64,000 bases of DNA from Hedera helix (lineage: Eukaryota; Streptophyta; Magnoliopsida; Apiales; Araliaceae): contig OX359280.1 of NCBI GenBank assembly GCA_947179155.2, positions 14,003,001 to 14,067,000 of the forward strand. The letters are read 5' to 3'. The translations under genes were made by a program, and so were the position numbers. Positions 1-12,648 of this stretch are shown in pieces. The notes beneath the pieces were generated by a model. The model saw only the letters and a list, made by a program, of their open reading frames with translations. It made no database searches and was not told where the DNA came from. Within the stretch, counting starts at the first letter, position 1. The number at the start of each line of letters is the position of its first letter.

Positions 1-1675
1 CTGAAATCATGTTGAACTGTTTCCAAAACTATTTCAAATCTAATCAAAATCATAATCAATTGATTTCCAGAAATTAATCTTTTAACAGTAACATTGTGTT
101 GGAAATTTTTAATGGCTGTAAAATATCCAAATATAAATTATCAAGTCATCTAGCCGACTAACACATAGAATATACAGAAAACATATACTGAATACATTAT
201 GAAATTATCTTCACACTCTCGATAAGCATCATCTTTTCACGCGAAGCATAACTAAAAGCTGAAGTTTTTCAATGTGCAACTAATTCATTTTCAGCTTCTC
301 TACTTTGTGCTTAATCTAATGATATATTTTCATACATTGATCATTGCACATTAGTTAAGCTTTGAATTGTGATATATTTATTGCATAATCATAGTTTACT
401 TTGTATTTATAATCTACTCATTTCAAAGTCATTTGATAGACTAGGTTTCTAGTCTATCGGGTTCTAATCCGGGTTGGGTTAGGGTGCTTTACAAACAAGT
501 TAAGGAAGCATTAGTGTTTGGGGTGCATAGGTGTTGGTTTACAAAAACTATACATACAATCAAATTGATGTAACACAACGGAAGTAGGCATAAATCATAT
601 TTAAAATTTTTCTACAAACCAAATTTCAGGATCTTTCTTATGCTATACTAATTAATTGAGGAAGTATAAGAGATTATAACTTTGTAGATTCAACTCTTGA
701 ACAGATACGAGTTCACCTCCCTTTAATTTTTTATGTTCTTCTTCAAATCCACCGATTAGAATCTACGGATTAACGTTATCTACTCAAGCATGTAGCCTCT
801 AAAGGCAATCCACCAAAAGAGAATATAGATTGAATAAGTAGATATTAGTTTCTCCAAATCACGGGTGACTAGTCATAATTTTCTCTCTCTTCTAGTTTTT
901 TAGATTGCAGAGAAAATGTGAAGTATTCTCCAATACTCCAATAAAGTGAGTAACCCCAATCCATAATAAGACCCCTCTTATTTATAGACTTGCTCAATCC
1001 TCCTAAACTATTTGGGATTAAGATTTTAATTTAACTCATAATCTAATTAGGAATTAAATTAATTCATTATTATAATAATTATAATTTCTAAACTATTTAG
1101 GAACTTGGTATCGTAGAGTGTAACTCTTGACATGTCAATAATCGTTCTGATAGGAATATTTTCCAATACACCTCCAACCTAAATATCCTCGAATGGTGTT
1201 GATTGAAAAAAAGATGTCCAATCAGTCACATTTCTAACAGTTATATTACAGAAACCAAGGAAGCCACAACACACAATAAACTGACAAATCAGACAGCTAC
1301 AGTAGTCTGCTAGTGTGCTAGTCTGCATCAGAAGACTTTTGAGGCAGACATCAGAAAAAGTAATGGTAATTTCCAAATAGGTATTTGTCAGAGAAAATTC
1401 TATAAATAGATTTTATCTCTAAACTTTAAATTTGTTTATCGATCAGGCCCATTCATGAGATAAAGATTATAAGTTTAAAAGCTAAAATTATCCCTAAAAT
1501 CGAAACACCACTTTACGCTTTCTGGAAAACCACTTTATGCCTTGAAAAAAAATTGATTAAGTTGCTAAGTCATTCAGAAGACAAACTTAAATGCAACTTA
1601 GCAGCACCCCAAACTCAACTACAGGAACACTGAAAAGTTGAGACAAAGATCTCACTTGATTCTAAGTGAATAAGC
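1..1675. other. AT-rich non-coding DNA, possible old minus-strand LTR fragment
   Basis: I see no convincing gene here. At 978-987 the minus strand reads CTATAAATAA, a good plant TATA box, followed on that strand by leader-like sequence. Together with the AT-rich flanks this resembles the promoter half of a minus-oriented LTR, but I find no matching partner, TSD or primer-binding site in the window. The short minus ORF at 1179-1376 has no recognisable family. Confidence 0.3.
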
Positions 1676-2032
1676 TACGAGGACCCGAATTTTCGGGATT
1701 TCTTTAATAATATTAAATAAAAATTTAATTAACAAAAATTATCAAGGGTGTTTAAATTATTTGTGATTGATATATTTTATTTGATTTAAAGTGTGTGATG
1801 GGATTTAATTGGTAAATTAAATCTGTACAGAGATGGTGATAAATTGTGTTGAATTAACATAATTGAAGAGTAAATAAATTATTTAAAAACAATTTATGAA
1901 GAATAAGAGAAATTTCATGTAATTGTACAATTAAATTGTTGATATTTAAAATAGTTGTGGAGGTGCATAAATTGTTATTTAAATGGTGTTACGTGGTAAA
2001 TTGTTATTTAAATGGTGTTACGTGGTAATGTG

Positions 2033-2114
<82 letters not shown>

Positions 2115-4325
2115 ATGTTCAATTGTTATGTTGATAAAATTTTATTGATTATGAAAATAAAGGGATTAATAATTAAATTAATTCAAAATTTTAATGAAAA
2201 GCTAATGAGAGAATTAGTAAAATTAAAATTATTGATTATATAATTAATTAATAATTATGATGAAAGTTTAGGATTTATAAGAGGAGAAAGTAATTATATA
2301 AATTATATAATAATAAATTATGTAATTTATATAAGAAAAATTAAGTAAAATATTAATGAAATAATAATTATATAAATTATATAAAAATAATTATATAATT
2401 TATATAAGAGGATTCAATTAAATGAGGATAGAAGAAAATAAAAAATAATGAGAGAGTTGATAAAGGTATAACTATTGATTATATAATTAATCAATAATTA
2501 TGGAGAAAGTTTGAAAATTATTTAAGAAAATAATGTAATTATATAAATTATATGATAATAAATTATATAATTTATATAAGAAAAGTTAATGTAAATAGTA
2601 AGGAAATAATAATTATATAAATTATATAAAAATGATTATATAATTTATATAAGAAGAGTATATTAATTAAGAAAGGAAATATAATTGTACAAATGGTACA
2701 ATATTTTATTATATGGTGTATATTTAAAGTGTGGCAAATAGTAAAGAAATTAAAAATAAATGAGGAGAATGAATGTTTTAAATTTATTAAAATTATGTTT
2801 ATTGTATAATGGAATTGTTATGATTTTTATGGGGAATAATATTTATTTCAGAAACATGAACATGTTAATGAAATATGTTGTCCATGTAACGAAGTGAAAA
2901 AGTATGAAAAATAATTTTTATAAGTTGTATGTATTATTTTCTTAATTTTGGAAGTATAAGGTACCTTATATAATTACATGTATGTCATTATGCGTGTACA
3001 AAATTTATCAGGTAAAATACTTGCAAAAGGTATAAATATTATTTATAAATCGTGTTATGAATTTTGGTGAATTAAAATAAATATTTTATATACATTATAT
3101 AAAATATTTATTACACGAAATAACTACGTAATGTATTAAATTTGTATTTGTGCGTGTTGAATTATCAGAAAACCAAGTCGGTTGTGGCATGGGTAAGTCG
3201 GTGGACTTGAGGAATTTTAAAAGTAATCCACATACTTAATGTTTTTATAAAGGATGGAGGAAAAGAATAAAAGTTAAAAAAAAAAAAAACATAAAACCAA
3301 ACAAACAAATATACTCTCTCTCTCTCTCTTTTCTTCCACCACCACCATGCCACCCGAACCACCACCATCACCAAGATGAGCAAATTTTGGTGCCATTAAG
3401 GGAGAAGAACAAGCTTTAAAGGAAGTTTTTTGGCTTGAGGAAGGTCGTACGCGAAGAGTTATAAATTGATTATTTATTAATTCCGACACTGAGACAAGTT
3501 ATTCAGTACTTGATGTTAGTTGTCATATGATGTTATATGATTACTTTGTGCAAATGCATATAGAAATTATGTGTTATGTGATCTGTGGATAATTTACCAC
3601 GATGTGTACTTGGTGCAATGATGTGACTATATGTGAATTTGATTAATGTTTCCTTTACGTAATGGTTAAATTGAAATAGATATGATGCACGTTAGACATA
3701 TTGCTTTAGTAGAAGCACAACACATGATGTATGACACACACAGAGCATGTTATGTTATGTGCTATGTGCATACTGTTGAACTTGCTGAGCCGTTGTGCTC
3801 ATTCCTTGCATGATATAAAATTTGCAGGTAGAAATGAAATTTCAGGAGTATTAAATCCTGACTAAAGATTTTGTACGACATTAGGGAAAGTTGAAAAATG
3901 TAATTGTTGTATATATTTTATTTGTATATATAAACTGGATATGATTAAAGTAGTGGAATGAGTAGTTATAATTCATGAGATTATATATGTCGGATATTGA
4001 TCAAATAAATAAGGTTTAGTCATGTATTTGAGTATTCAATAATACTTATCATGACAGAAAAGAAAAGGTAAAGGTTGCGATCTAGGGACTAGGATCGATA
4101 TACTAGGTTTTTAAATGTCCAAATATTTTAATACAATAATTGAGAAAAGAGAAAAAAAATTTAGACCGAAAAATTCGGTAATTGATGACTGCAAAGTCAA
4201 TTATTGGATTAAAGAAGATGATTAAAGATTTATTGACGGACGAAAATTTGGACGTTATGAAGATAATGTATAATAAATAAAAAATTTTAAGGTAATGAGG
4301 TTTGTCGAATTTCGGGATCGTTACA
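1676..4325 (+). repeat. Element A 5' LTR
   Basis: The sequence from 1676 is repeated from 7382. The LTR ends ...GGATCGTTACA immediately before the primer-binding site. Its start is altered: the 3' copy has TGTGAGG where this copy has TACGAGG, which is two transitions. It contains a roughly 30-bp unit tandemly duplicated at about 1970-2028 that is single in the 3' LTR, an (AT)n(GT)n microsatellite, and many AT-rich inverted repeats at 2290-2660. A TC-rich stretch lies at 3310-3330. Confidence 0.85.
2036..2113. repeat. (AT)n(GT)n microsatellite in A 5' LTR
   Basis: A run of AT dinucleotides passes directly into a run of GT dinucleotides. The same compound repeat occurs at the matching place of the 3' LTR (about 7723-7819) with a longer AT part, so the two LTRs have diverged by slippage. 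Confidence 0.95.
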
Positions 4326-4327
4326 GG

Positions 4328-4340
4328 TGGTATCAGAGCT
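4328..4340 (+). other. Primer-binding site of element A
   Basis: TGGTATCAGAGCT lies two bases after the LTR end. It matches the 3' end of initiator tRNA-Met, the usual primer for plant Ty3 and Ty1 elements, and fixes the element on the plus strand. Confidence 0.9.
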
Positions 4341-5825
4341 GAAGGTTATAAACTTTGGGTAAACGATACCATTTAGACTATAACCTTAGTAAGAAAGAGT
4401 AAGATCAGTTGCGTGTTCTAAAAACCCAAGCGTATAGTAGGATCGTGACTCATGATTGTATGGTGGAGCCCCTCAGCGAATGGGTAACTATGGCCTGACT
4501 AGGACAAGCTCCTCAAACCATATGATTGTGGTAAGTTCCTGAGCCCAAATACGTGTTAAGTTTGATGAACATGGGGGGATTAGAGTAGAGAGCCATAAGT
4601 TGAGAGATATAGTTCTCAGAAATTGTCTAAGGTTAAGAAAATATAGAAGATATAAGATTATAAGGAAGAGAGAAAAAGAGATGTTAAGAAAGATTTGAAT
4701 GAAGGTAACGAATTGAGAAAATTTATAAAGTTCAATTAAGAATATATCTGAAAGAATATTTGAAAGGATTCAAAGATGAATCTCAAAGAAAATCAAGGGA
4801 CACCTGATTCAAGCAATAAAGATGACAAAGTAATCTAAAAACATAGAAATAGATCATAGTAACATAATAATGAACAGTAAGAGGATCGTACCACGACACG
4901 ATCACGAGATAAGAAAATCGAATAATGAATAGATTGTAAAGTAAGATCACGATGTGATGTAATGAGACTGTGAAATAACAGAGAGATCTGTTAATGATCC
5001 AAAATGTATAGCTTGATGCTATAAAAAGATATGGTACTAATGAAATAGTACAAGATGAACTCAGAGAATGATGAGACATGAATTACAGAAATGTTATGTT
5101 CAGGGGACAGAAAACTTGGGTACGAAATTTCAATTGAGGACTCGCGTGGTGATTGAGTTGCACAAGCCTTTGTAAGGGCAGGAGACTTGTGTTCACTTAG
5201 CTGCCATAGTGATAATCATTGAAATGTTAGAGTCGCGCTATCAGTATACATATGTTGAGGAGGTGATTCTTCTCTCATATGTATATTTGATAGATAGATA
5301 ATATTAAGTTTATGCACGAGTTCTTAAAACTCATGCATATGGTAAGTCCATGACTCATAATCGTATGGTATGTTTTGAGCCGCTCAGCATATGGATAGTC
5401 TTTGATTTGTTCTCAGACTACGTATTGCTAGGACAAGCTCCTAAACTCATATTCTTGTGGTAAGTTTTTGGACTTATAATGTGTGGTAAGTTTGATGAAC
5501 TATTCGGCGGTATAGAAAAGTTGGAGTAGCTAGAAATTTTTAGTATGATATGTAGTAATAGTCTTAGCAATAAACATTGTACTTAAGTGAAAGAACAAAA
5601 GGTGGCAGATGTTTTGGAATTTAGGGTATTCTACTCTTCTAGCTTTGCTATACTTCGAAATTTTTGGCCTCAAGCTAACTTCGCACTAATGTATTTTTAA
5701 AAATGTAAATGAATTTTATTATCATGCATGCACGGTAACAAGGGTGTGTGGATTCATGCATCATTGCCTGTTGCGGTATGATAAAAACTAAAATGATTTT
5801 CAATGTTTTAAGCGATTTAAAAAGT

Positions 5826-6480
5826 GTCTATGCTACTTGTTTCGGCTATACAAAAATATTTTGAACATCAAAATGTATTTCAAAAGAATCATCAATGCAC
5901 TTTTTAGCCCGGTGTAGATGGGATGAATGACGGAATGCTCAACGTGTTATTGAGACGGTGCGGTACTATGACGTCATAAGATGATCAACACCATAAAGTA
6001 TGTTGTAGGAATTATTAACGATGGAATTCTCAACGTACTGTAAAGATGATACGGTAACATGAAGTCATAAATGATTTTGGTTTTATGAAAGTATGTAAAA
6101 GCTACAAGTCAATGCCATTTGACTCGGCTAGACATTTTGAAAAGTTTTGACATGATGAATGTTTTAAAATTTCTGCGGGTTATAAATTATTAAAAGAAAG
6201 TCTATGTTAATTGATCTGGCTAGACAAACGTTTAAGAAATATAAGTCTAAGCTATTTGATTCAGCTAGACAAATTTTGAAATATATTTATTGAATTCATA
6301 TTCTTTAAAAGTTAGGCCCAATCAAATTACTCTTTTATGAATTCTATGGCTGAGATGAACAACCCCTATAAAAAGGGGACATAGAGAGGTTACGAGTATT
6401 ACAAGTTGATCGAACGGTCACCTGGCATATCAATACATAGGCATTACAGAGTAATCACCTGGCGTGCCAATTTATGGATG
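5826..6480 (+). other. Repeated stem-loop cassette of element A
   Basis: Four copies of a 26-nt motif lie at 5826-5851, 6108-6133, 6200-6225 and 6245-6270. The typical form starts GTCTA-T-GCC, has a loop near ATTTGATTC and ends GGC-TAGAC, so the ends can pair with one bulged base. The copy at 6245 has GCT paired with AGC, a compensating change. At 6363-6378 CCCCT and AGGGG flank the loop ATAAAA. Two copies of a CACCTGGC motif follow at about 6420 and 6460. The same order occurs in elements F and B. Confidence 0.65.
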
Positions 6481-6486
6481 AGATAT

Positions 6487-6710
6487 CCATTACTTTAATG
6501 ACAGATAGATCCTCTGTTAGTGGTTTGCAATATGAGGTACTCTGGGAGTGAAGTACTGTTAAACCGGGATATATATTCACTCAGCATATTATAAAAATCC
6601 ATCACTTTAATGACAGGTAAATTCTCTGTCAGTGGTTTGCAGTATGAGGTACTCTGGGAGCGAAATATTGTTAAACCGGGATACGTGTTCATTCAATATA
6701 TTATGAAAGT
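6487..6710 (+). repeat. Tandem duplication of a 112-bp unit
   Basis: The units 6487-6598 and 6599-6710 match over their length with scattered substitutions. Each holds TTTAATGACAG, CTCTGT(T/C)AGTGGTTTGCA and GTTAAACCGGGATA. The duplication is internal to element A and predates noticeable divergence of the copies. The minus-strand ORFs over it are by-products of the repeat. Confidence 0.9.
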
Positions 6711-7368
6711 TTTTCCAAAATAAAATTTTTAATTCCTCTACTTTTATGAAGATTGGATGGTAGGATGGGGTAGCATTTTCTAATTGTGAGCGATAATGAA
6801 AGTAGAATTTGTGGAGCAAAGAAACTATGAAATATGATGAATTAGAAGAAAAAAAAATGCAATGTGCAGTGACCATGAGATAGGAAGGGAAGAAGGATAT
6901 GTTGAATATATTACAAAGAAGAATGGAATGTGAAGAAGATTTATGAAAATGAATTAAGAAAAGAAGGTTGAATGTGCAGAGTATAAATAATGTTGCAATA
7001 AAGAATATGAAATAGGTTGATTGAATAAGGGTAAATACGATTAAAGAAAGAAAGTTTTTCAGAGAATGAGAAACTATCTTGATAAGTACATCAAGAAACG
7101 AGTTAAAGTTTTATTAATAAAATTTTAGAGAATTGTGAAATGTAATACTATAAAGAAATTGTAAATTGAGTTAAGAGTTGAATACTCTTACAGTTATGAT
7201 CATTATAGTGTTATCCATTAAAGATGTGAGTTATGGATATTAAAGGGGTAAAATATGATTATTATTGGGTTTAGTTGTTATTTATCAAGATAAAAGTATA
7301 GCAAAATGTTATAAATGAAATACGTAGGATTATTACGGTAATTATGATTCTGGGGACGAAATCCTGTT

Positions 7369-7381
7369 AAGGGGGGAAGAA
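7369..7381 (+). other. Polypurine tract of element A
   Basis: AAGGGGGGAAGAA lies directly before the 3' LTR, preceded by the GGGACGAAAT tail motif common in plant chromoviruses. This is where plus-strand DNA synthesis would be primed. Confidence 0.85.
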
Positions 7382-8017
<636 letters not shown>

Positions 8018-9017
8018 TTAAATGAAATCTACACATCTAAATAATACCAAATCAGTGTTGATGTGTTCCTAACTTCTTGTTTTACAATATTCCATGGTTC
8101 GATCGTCTTTTTAAAAACGTTTTACACGAAATTTACGGATCGAACCACTTAGGGTTGAAAAACGACATCATTTGCGGTAAAAGCTATAACTTCTTTGTTA
8201 TTCAATATTTTTGAAAAGTTCCAAAAGGGTTTTTCTTTAAAACTCATAGATCTAGCTTTCTAGCCATAAAAATCCAATTTCCGATTTGTACATTTAAAAA
8301 TACAACATTAAACATAACATGTATCGCTAGGGTTTTACCGATAAAACGTGTTATGAATATTTCTACAACTTTTATGCATTTTTCACATACCAAATCATGT
8401 TATAAACACATAGAGCAATGAATATACATATATTACATAGTTAAATACATCTAGACCATCAAAACGAGTTTTGATCGGTTAAAAATAGATTTTAACCGTT
8501 CAAAATCGTTTTAGGCCCTAAAAATGAAATAAGAAGGAGTTTAGAGCACTTTTAAACCTTTGCGATTTGTTTGCTCTTCTTCTTCTCCTACAAAAGTATG
8601 TAGTGAAGCTTTGTGTCATCCACCAAGGCCTTCCTCTAGCTTTTTCACTCAACACCTAAGTGTATCTTCCTTTTTCTCTCAAATGCTCTCTATTTTTCTC
8701 TCTAAAATTCTTGCAAATGAATTAACCAACATCACCAAGGTTGTGGGATGTCTTATTTATAGCCAATAACTAACACTTCATTATCTTGCTAATTCACCAA
8801 TGTTGTGAAATTAAAGCCTAATCAAGCTTACTATTCCATTAATTGACTAGGTGATGGACATGGTGAATGACTAGGGTTGTTCACCTACTATGACATTGTG
8901 TAAATTAGAAGCAACATTGAAGCAACACACCACCCAAGTGGGCCCCCTTAATGGCCGGCCAAATGGCACTTTCTTGGCCTATTTTTGCTTTAATTTTTGC
9001 TACATAAATGTGCATAT

Positions 9018-9078
<61 letters not shown>

Positions 9079-9544
9079 CATACATATATATACATATATT
9101 TATTTTGACCAAAGTTTTGACTTCATTTGGACTTCACATTGGGCTTGGGAATAAATTTTATTGGGCTCATTCAATTAGATTGTTTGGGTTCAATTTAAAT
9201 AACACATTGGGCTTACATTAAACATTCTAGGTTACATTTAATTCAATCAAGCATTGGGCTTGTTTAATTAATTACGTGGACTAGTAATTACATTAATTAC
9301 ATGGGCTACTAGGTTAATATCTTTGACCTAGTTTATCAACTCATTTGGATTTAAAATATAATCCAATTAGATTTGCTTTAATTAATTATACACCTTGCTT
9401 TAATTCTTTAAATAAATATACGCATACACAAGTACATTTATTTAATTATCTAAAGTACAATTAATTAGTACAAAAAGTTTAAATTCATTGCTAAATATTT
9501 ATTAAGTATATTTACAATGACTAATGAAATTTGTGATCATTACA
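8018..9544 (-). repeat. Element B 3' LTR, truncated
   Basis: This segment matches 30760-32265 closely. It starts on the minus strand with TGTAATGATCAC next to the purine tract and runs 1.53 kb before ending at the junction with element A. The remaining 2 kb of the LTR, including its end, is missing. A TATA box lies at 8753-8764 on the minus strand and an AT microsatellite at about 9015-9075. The plus ORFs here (8560-8769 and others) are antisense chance frames also present in the other LTR. Confidence 0.85.
8753..8764 (-). promoter_or_regulatory. TATA box of element B LTR
   Basis: The minus strand reads GGCTATAAATAA about 780 bp into the LTR, followed by CTCTCT-rich leader sequence. The same site is conserved at 31498-31509 in the 5' LTR. 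It is probably the Pol II promoter of the element. Confidence 0.65.
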
Positions 9545-9558
9545 TTCTCCCCTCTTAT
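9545..9558 (-). other. Polypurine tract of element B
   Basis: The minus strand reads ATAAGAGGGGAGAA immediately before the LTR start, preceded by a TTCGGGAACGGAATT tail, which matches the usual chromovirus 3' end layout. Confidence 0.85.
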
Positions 9559-9590
9559 AAGAATTCCGTTCCCGAAATTACAAATTTAAA

Positions 9591-10914
9591 CTACTCAAAA
9601 AGATTCGGATAGTTAGCCCTCATCTTTTCTTCAAGCTCCCACGTAGCTTCCTCAGCGTTGTGGTTCCTCCAAAGGATTTTGACAGAATGTATAACCTTAT
9701 TCCGTAACTTCTGCTCTTTCCTATCTAGTATCTGGACAGGAATTTTCTCGTAAGATAAGTCTTTCTCGACTTGTATTGGCTCATAGGATATGACATGTTT
9801 GTAGTCTGGCTTGTATGGTCGCAACACTGATACGTGAAACACATTGTGAATATGCTCCAGTTCAGGAGGTAAAGCTACCTCGTACGCCACTTCACCCACT
9901 CTCTTTAATATCTCGAACGGTCCTATGAAACTCGGACTTAGCTTCCCTTTCTTTCCAAATCGGATCTTCCCCTTCCAGGGAGATACCTTCATGAACACAA
10001 AACTCCCAACTTCGAAGTCTCACTTTTGTCGATGTAAATCGGCGTACTTCTTCTGATGGTCTTGAGCTGCTACTAGCCGAGCTCTTATTACCTTGATAAT
10101 TTCTACAGTCTGTTGAACCAATTCTGGTCCCAACAGTCGTCGTTCCCCTACCTTATCCCAACATAGAGGTGTCCTGCATTTTCTTCCGTACAATGCTTCG
10201 TAAGGTGGCATGCCTATGCTTGCATGATAACTGTTGTTGTATGCAAACTCAACTAGTGGTAGATGATTTTCCCAACTGCCCTTGAAATCCATCACGCAGG
10301 CCCTGGGCATGTCTTCCAATGTCTGTATTGTTATTTCACTTTTCCCATCTGTCTGCGGATGATATGTTGTACTCATTCTTAACTGTGTCCCCAATCTCTC
10401 CTGAAGACTTCTCCAAAATTTTGACGTGAAGCGTGGATCTCTGTCTGACACAATCGATACCGGCACCCCATGTCTCGAAACTATCTCTTTGATGTACAAT
10501 TTAGCCAATTGATCCAAACTGAACTTAATCTTGATCGGCAAAAAAGTGCGCTGACTTTGTTAGTTGATCCACAATTACCCATATTGCGTAATATCCCTTC
10601 TGTGTTGCTGAAAGTCCTACCACAAAATCCATTGTGATATGCTCCCATTTCCACTCAGAAATTTCTAACGGCTGTAGTAATCCACTTGGTCTCTGATGTT
10701 CGGCCTTTACCCTTTGAGAAGTTAGGCATTTGACACATTCTGCAACCTCCCTTTTTAAATTCGACCACCAAAAATGCTGACGCAGATCTTGATACATCTT
10801 CGTACTCCTCGGATGTATCGAGTATCTCATACTGTGGGCCTCTTGTAAAATCTCCTCTCGTAGTTCAGGCACTAGTGGTACCCAAAGACGATTTTTAAAC
10901 CTTAGCAACCCCAT
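9591..10914 (-). pseudogene. Integrase with chromodomain-like tail (element B)
   Basis: In element sense this encodes the retroviral-type integrase that inserts element cDNA into the genome. From the upstream end (10914) one sees the zinc-binding HHCC region (HSMRYSIHPRSTKMY ... CVKCLTSQ), the core with MDFVVGLS, VSDRDPRF and KSEITIQTLED (the D, D, E residues), the GPFEILKRVG region and a chromodomain-like end (ILWRNHNAEEATWELEEKM). The HHCC Cys pair normally read CLTCQ is CLTSQ here. Frames break near 10540 and at about 10020, giving three ORFs (10525-10914, 10020-10541, 9591-9998). Family assignment is firm; the gene is dead. Confidence 0.9.
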
Positions 10915-11129
10915 GCTATCCTCCTTGAATTTGACCTATTCTCCTTCGATCATTCTCATCCTTATTCTGACACACTCTTCATCTTTGTCTTGAGCCTCTT
11001 TCACCCTATCTAACAGGGTTGGGCTTGCTTCCACTTTCATTGACTCATTTGGACTTCTCACCTCCAACTATATTCGAGCCATCTCTTGAACCAATTGTTC
11101 CTGATCTGTCAATATGAACAATTTCTCCC

Positions 11130-12648
11130 TGCTCTTTCTACTTAGAGCATCTGCCACTACGTTGGCCTTGCCGGGATGGTATAGAATTTCACAATCGTAG
11201 TCTTTGATCAACTCTAACTATCTCCGTTGCCTCATATTTAACTCCTTCTATGTGAAGATATACTTCAGACTCTTATGGTCTGTGAATATCTCACATTTCT
11301 CTCCATACAAATAATGTCTCCAAATTTTAAGGGCAAACATTCCCGCTACCAGTTCCAAGTCGTGGGTAGGGTATCCCTTCTCGTAATCCTTCAACTGTTT
11401 GGACGCATACGCAACGACCTTGCCGTTTTGCATAAGCACACCGCCAAGTCCCTTGTGCGATGCATCACTGTAGACCGTAAAACCTCCCGTATTGTCCGAT
11501 AAAGTCAATACATGTGCTTCACTAAGTCTTTTCTTTAGCTCCTGAAAACTCTCCTCACACTTCTCCGTCCATACATATTTCACTGTCTTCCTCGTTAAAT
11601 TTGTCAACGGTGTTGCTATCTTTGAAAAATCTTGGATGAATCTCCGATAGTAACCCGCTAACCCTAAGAAACTTCTTACCTCCGTCGGCGTCCTTGGTTG
11701 TTCCCAATTCATCACCGCTTCTACCTTCGCTGGGTCCACTGAAACTCCCTCCTTGTCAATAACATGACCTAAAAATTGAACTCTCTCCAACCAGAATTCA
11801 CACTTCAAAAACTTAGCGTATAACTGCTCCTTCCGTAAAATCTCCAACACCAATCTTAGGTGTTCAGCATTCTCCTCCTCCATTTTAGAGTAAACCAAAA
11901 TATCTTCAATGAACACAACAACAAATTTATCCAAGTACTGCTTGAATATTCTGTTCATCATGTCCATAAATGCGGCTGACGCATTCGTTAGTCCAAACGA
12001 CATCACCAGAAACTCATAATGCCCATATCGAGTTCTGAATGCCGTCTTGGGTACATCCTCCTTCCTGACCTTCAATTGATGATAACCAGTTCTCAAGTCA
12101 ATCTTTGAAAAGTACTTCGCCCCTTTCAATTGATCGAAAAGATCGTCAATTCGTGGCAACGGGTACTTGTTCTTAATTGTTACCTTATTCAGCTCTCTAT
12201 AATCCATACAAAGTCTCATCGATCCATCTTTCTTCTTTACAAACAACACAGGTGCTCCCCATGGAGAAACACTTGGCTGAATGTACTTATTATCCAACAA
12301 CTCCTGCAGTTGAATCATTAACTCCTTTATTTCTACCGGAGCCATCATATATGGTGCCTTCGATATTGGTGTTGTCCCTGGTACCAAATCGATTACAAAT
12401 TCTATCTCCCTATCTGGCGGTAAACCTGGCAGTTCATCTAGAAATACGTCCATGAACTCCCTAACTACTGGTATTTGCTCCATCTTGAGATTTACCATTT
12501 GTGTATCCACTACGTGAGCCAAATACCCTTCATAACCTTTCTCCAACAATTTCTTGGCCTGCATCATCGTCAGACATGTTGATTGTCTAGACGACTTGCT
12601 GCCATAAAATATGACCTTAGACTTGTTCGGTGTCTTAAGGTGTATCAC
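11130..12648 (-). pseudogene. Reverse transcriptase and RNase H (element B)
   Basis: A 466-residue open frame covers 12648-11248; RNase H homology continues past its stop to about 11130 (HPGKANVVADALSRK). RT would copy element RNA into DNA. Visible parts are the linker DELPGLPPDREIEF, SPWGAPVLFVKKKDGSMRLC at about 128-147, KIDLRTGYHQL with the first catalytic Asp at 184, and the palm motif at 246-249. That motif reads FIED instead of the usual FIDD, so one catalytic Asp is Glu (codon at 11905-11907). RNase H has YSDAS at 393-397. The intact length but altered active site and broken RNase H end suggest decay of a once active gene. Confidence 0.92.

Larger units (their letters stand above)
4341..7368 (+). 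other. Non-coding interior of element A
   Basis: No long ORF or recognisable gag/pol motif is present. Instead the interior carries repeated non-coding blocks. A block around 4440-4640 (GACTCATGATTG, GGTGGAGCCCCTCAGCGAAT) recurs more degenerately at about 5330-5530 and is closely matched, in reverse complement, inside element F (about 57290-57490). Related pieces with CTCAACGT recur at 5930-6070. A stem-loop cassette lies at 5826-6480, and a 112-bp unit is duplicated at 6487-6710. This is what a LARD interior looks like; conservation with F argues that some of it is functional RNA. Confidence 0.7.

Noticed and set aside
8560..8769. 69-residue plus ORF found again at 31305-31514
   Set aside because: It is antisense within the two LTRs of element B; being repeated reflects LTR identity, not a gene.
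8023..9544. Interpretation as a complete 1.5-kb LTR beginning TGAAATCTACA
   Set aside because: The rebuilt 5' LTR of B continues about 2 kb further and ends next to the primer-binding site at 15489, so 8018-9544 is a truncated LTR. The TG at 8023 is coincidental.
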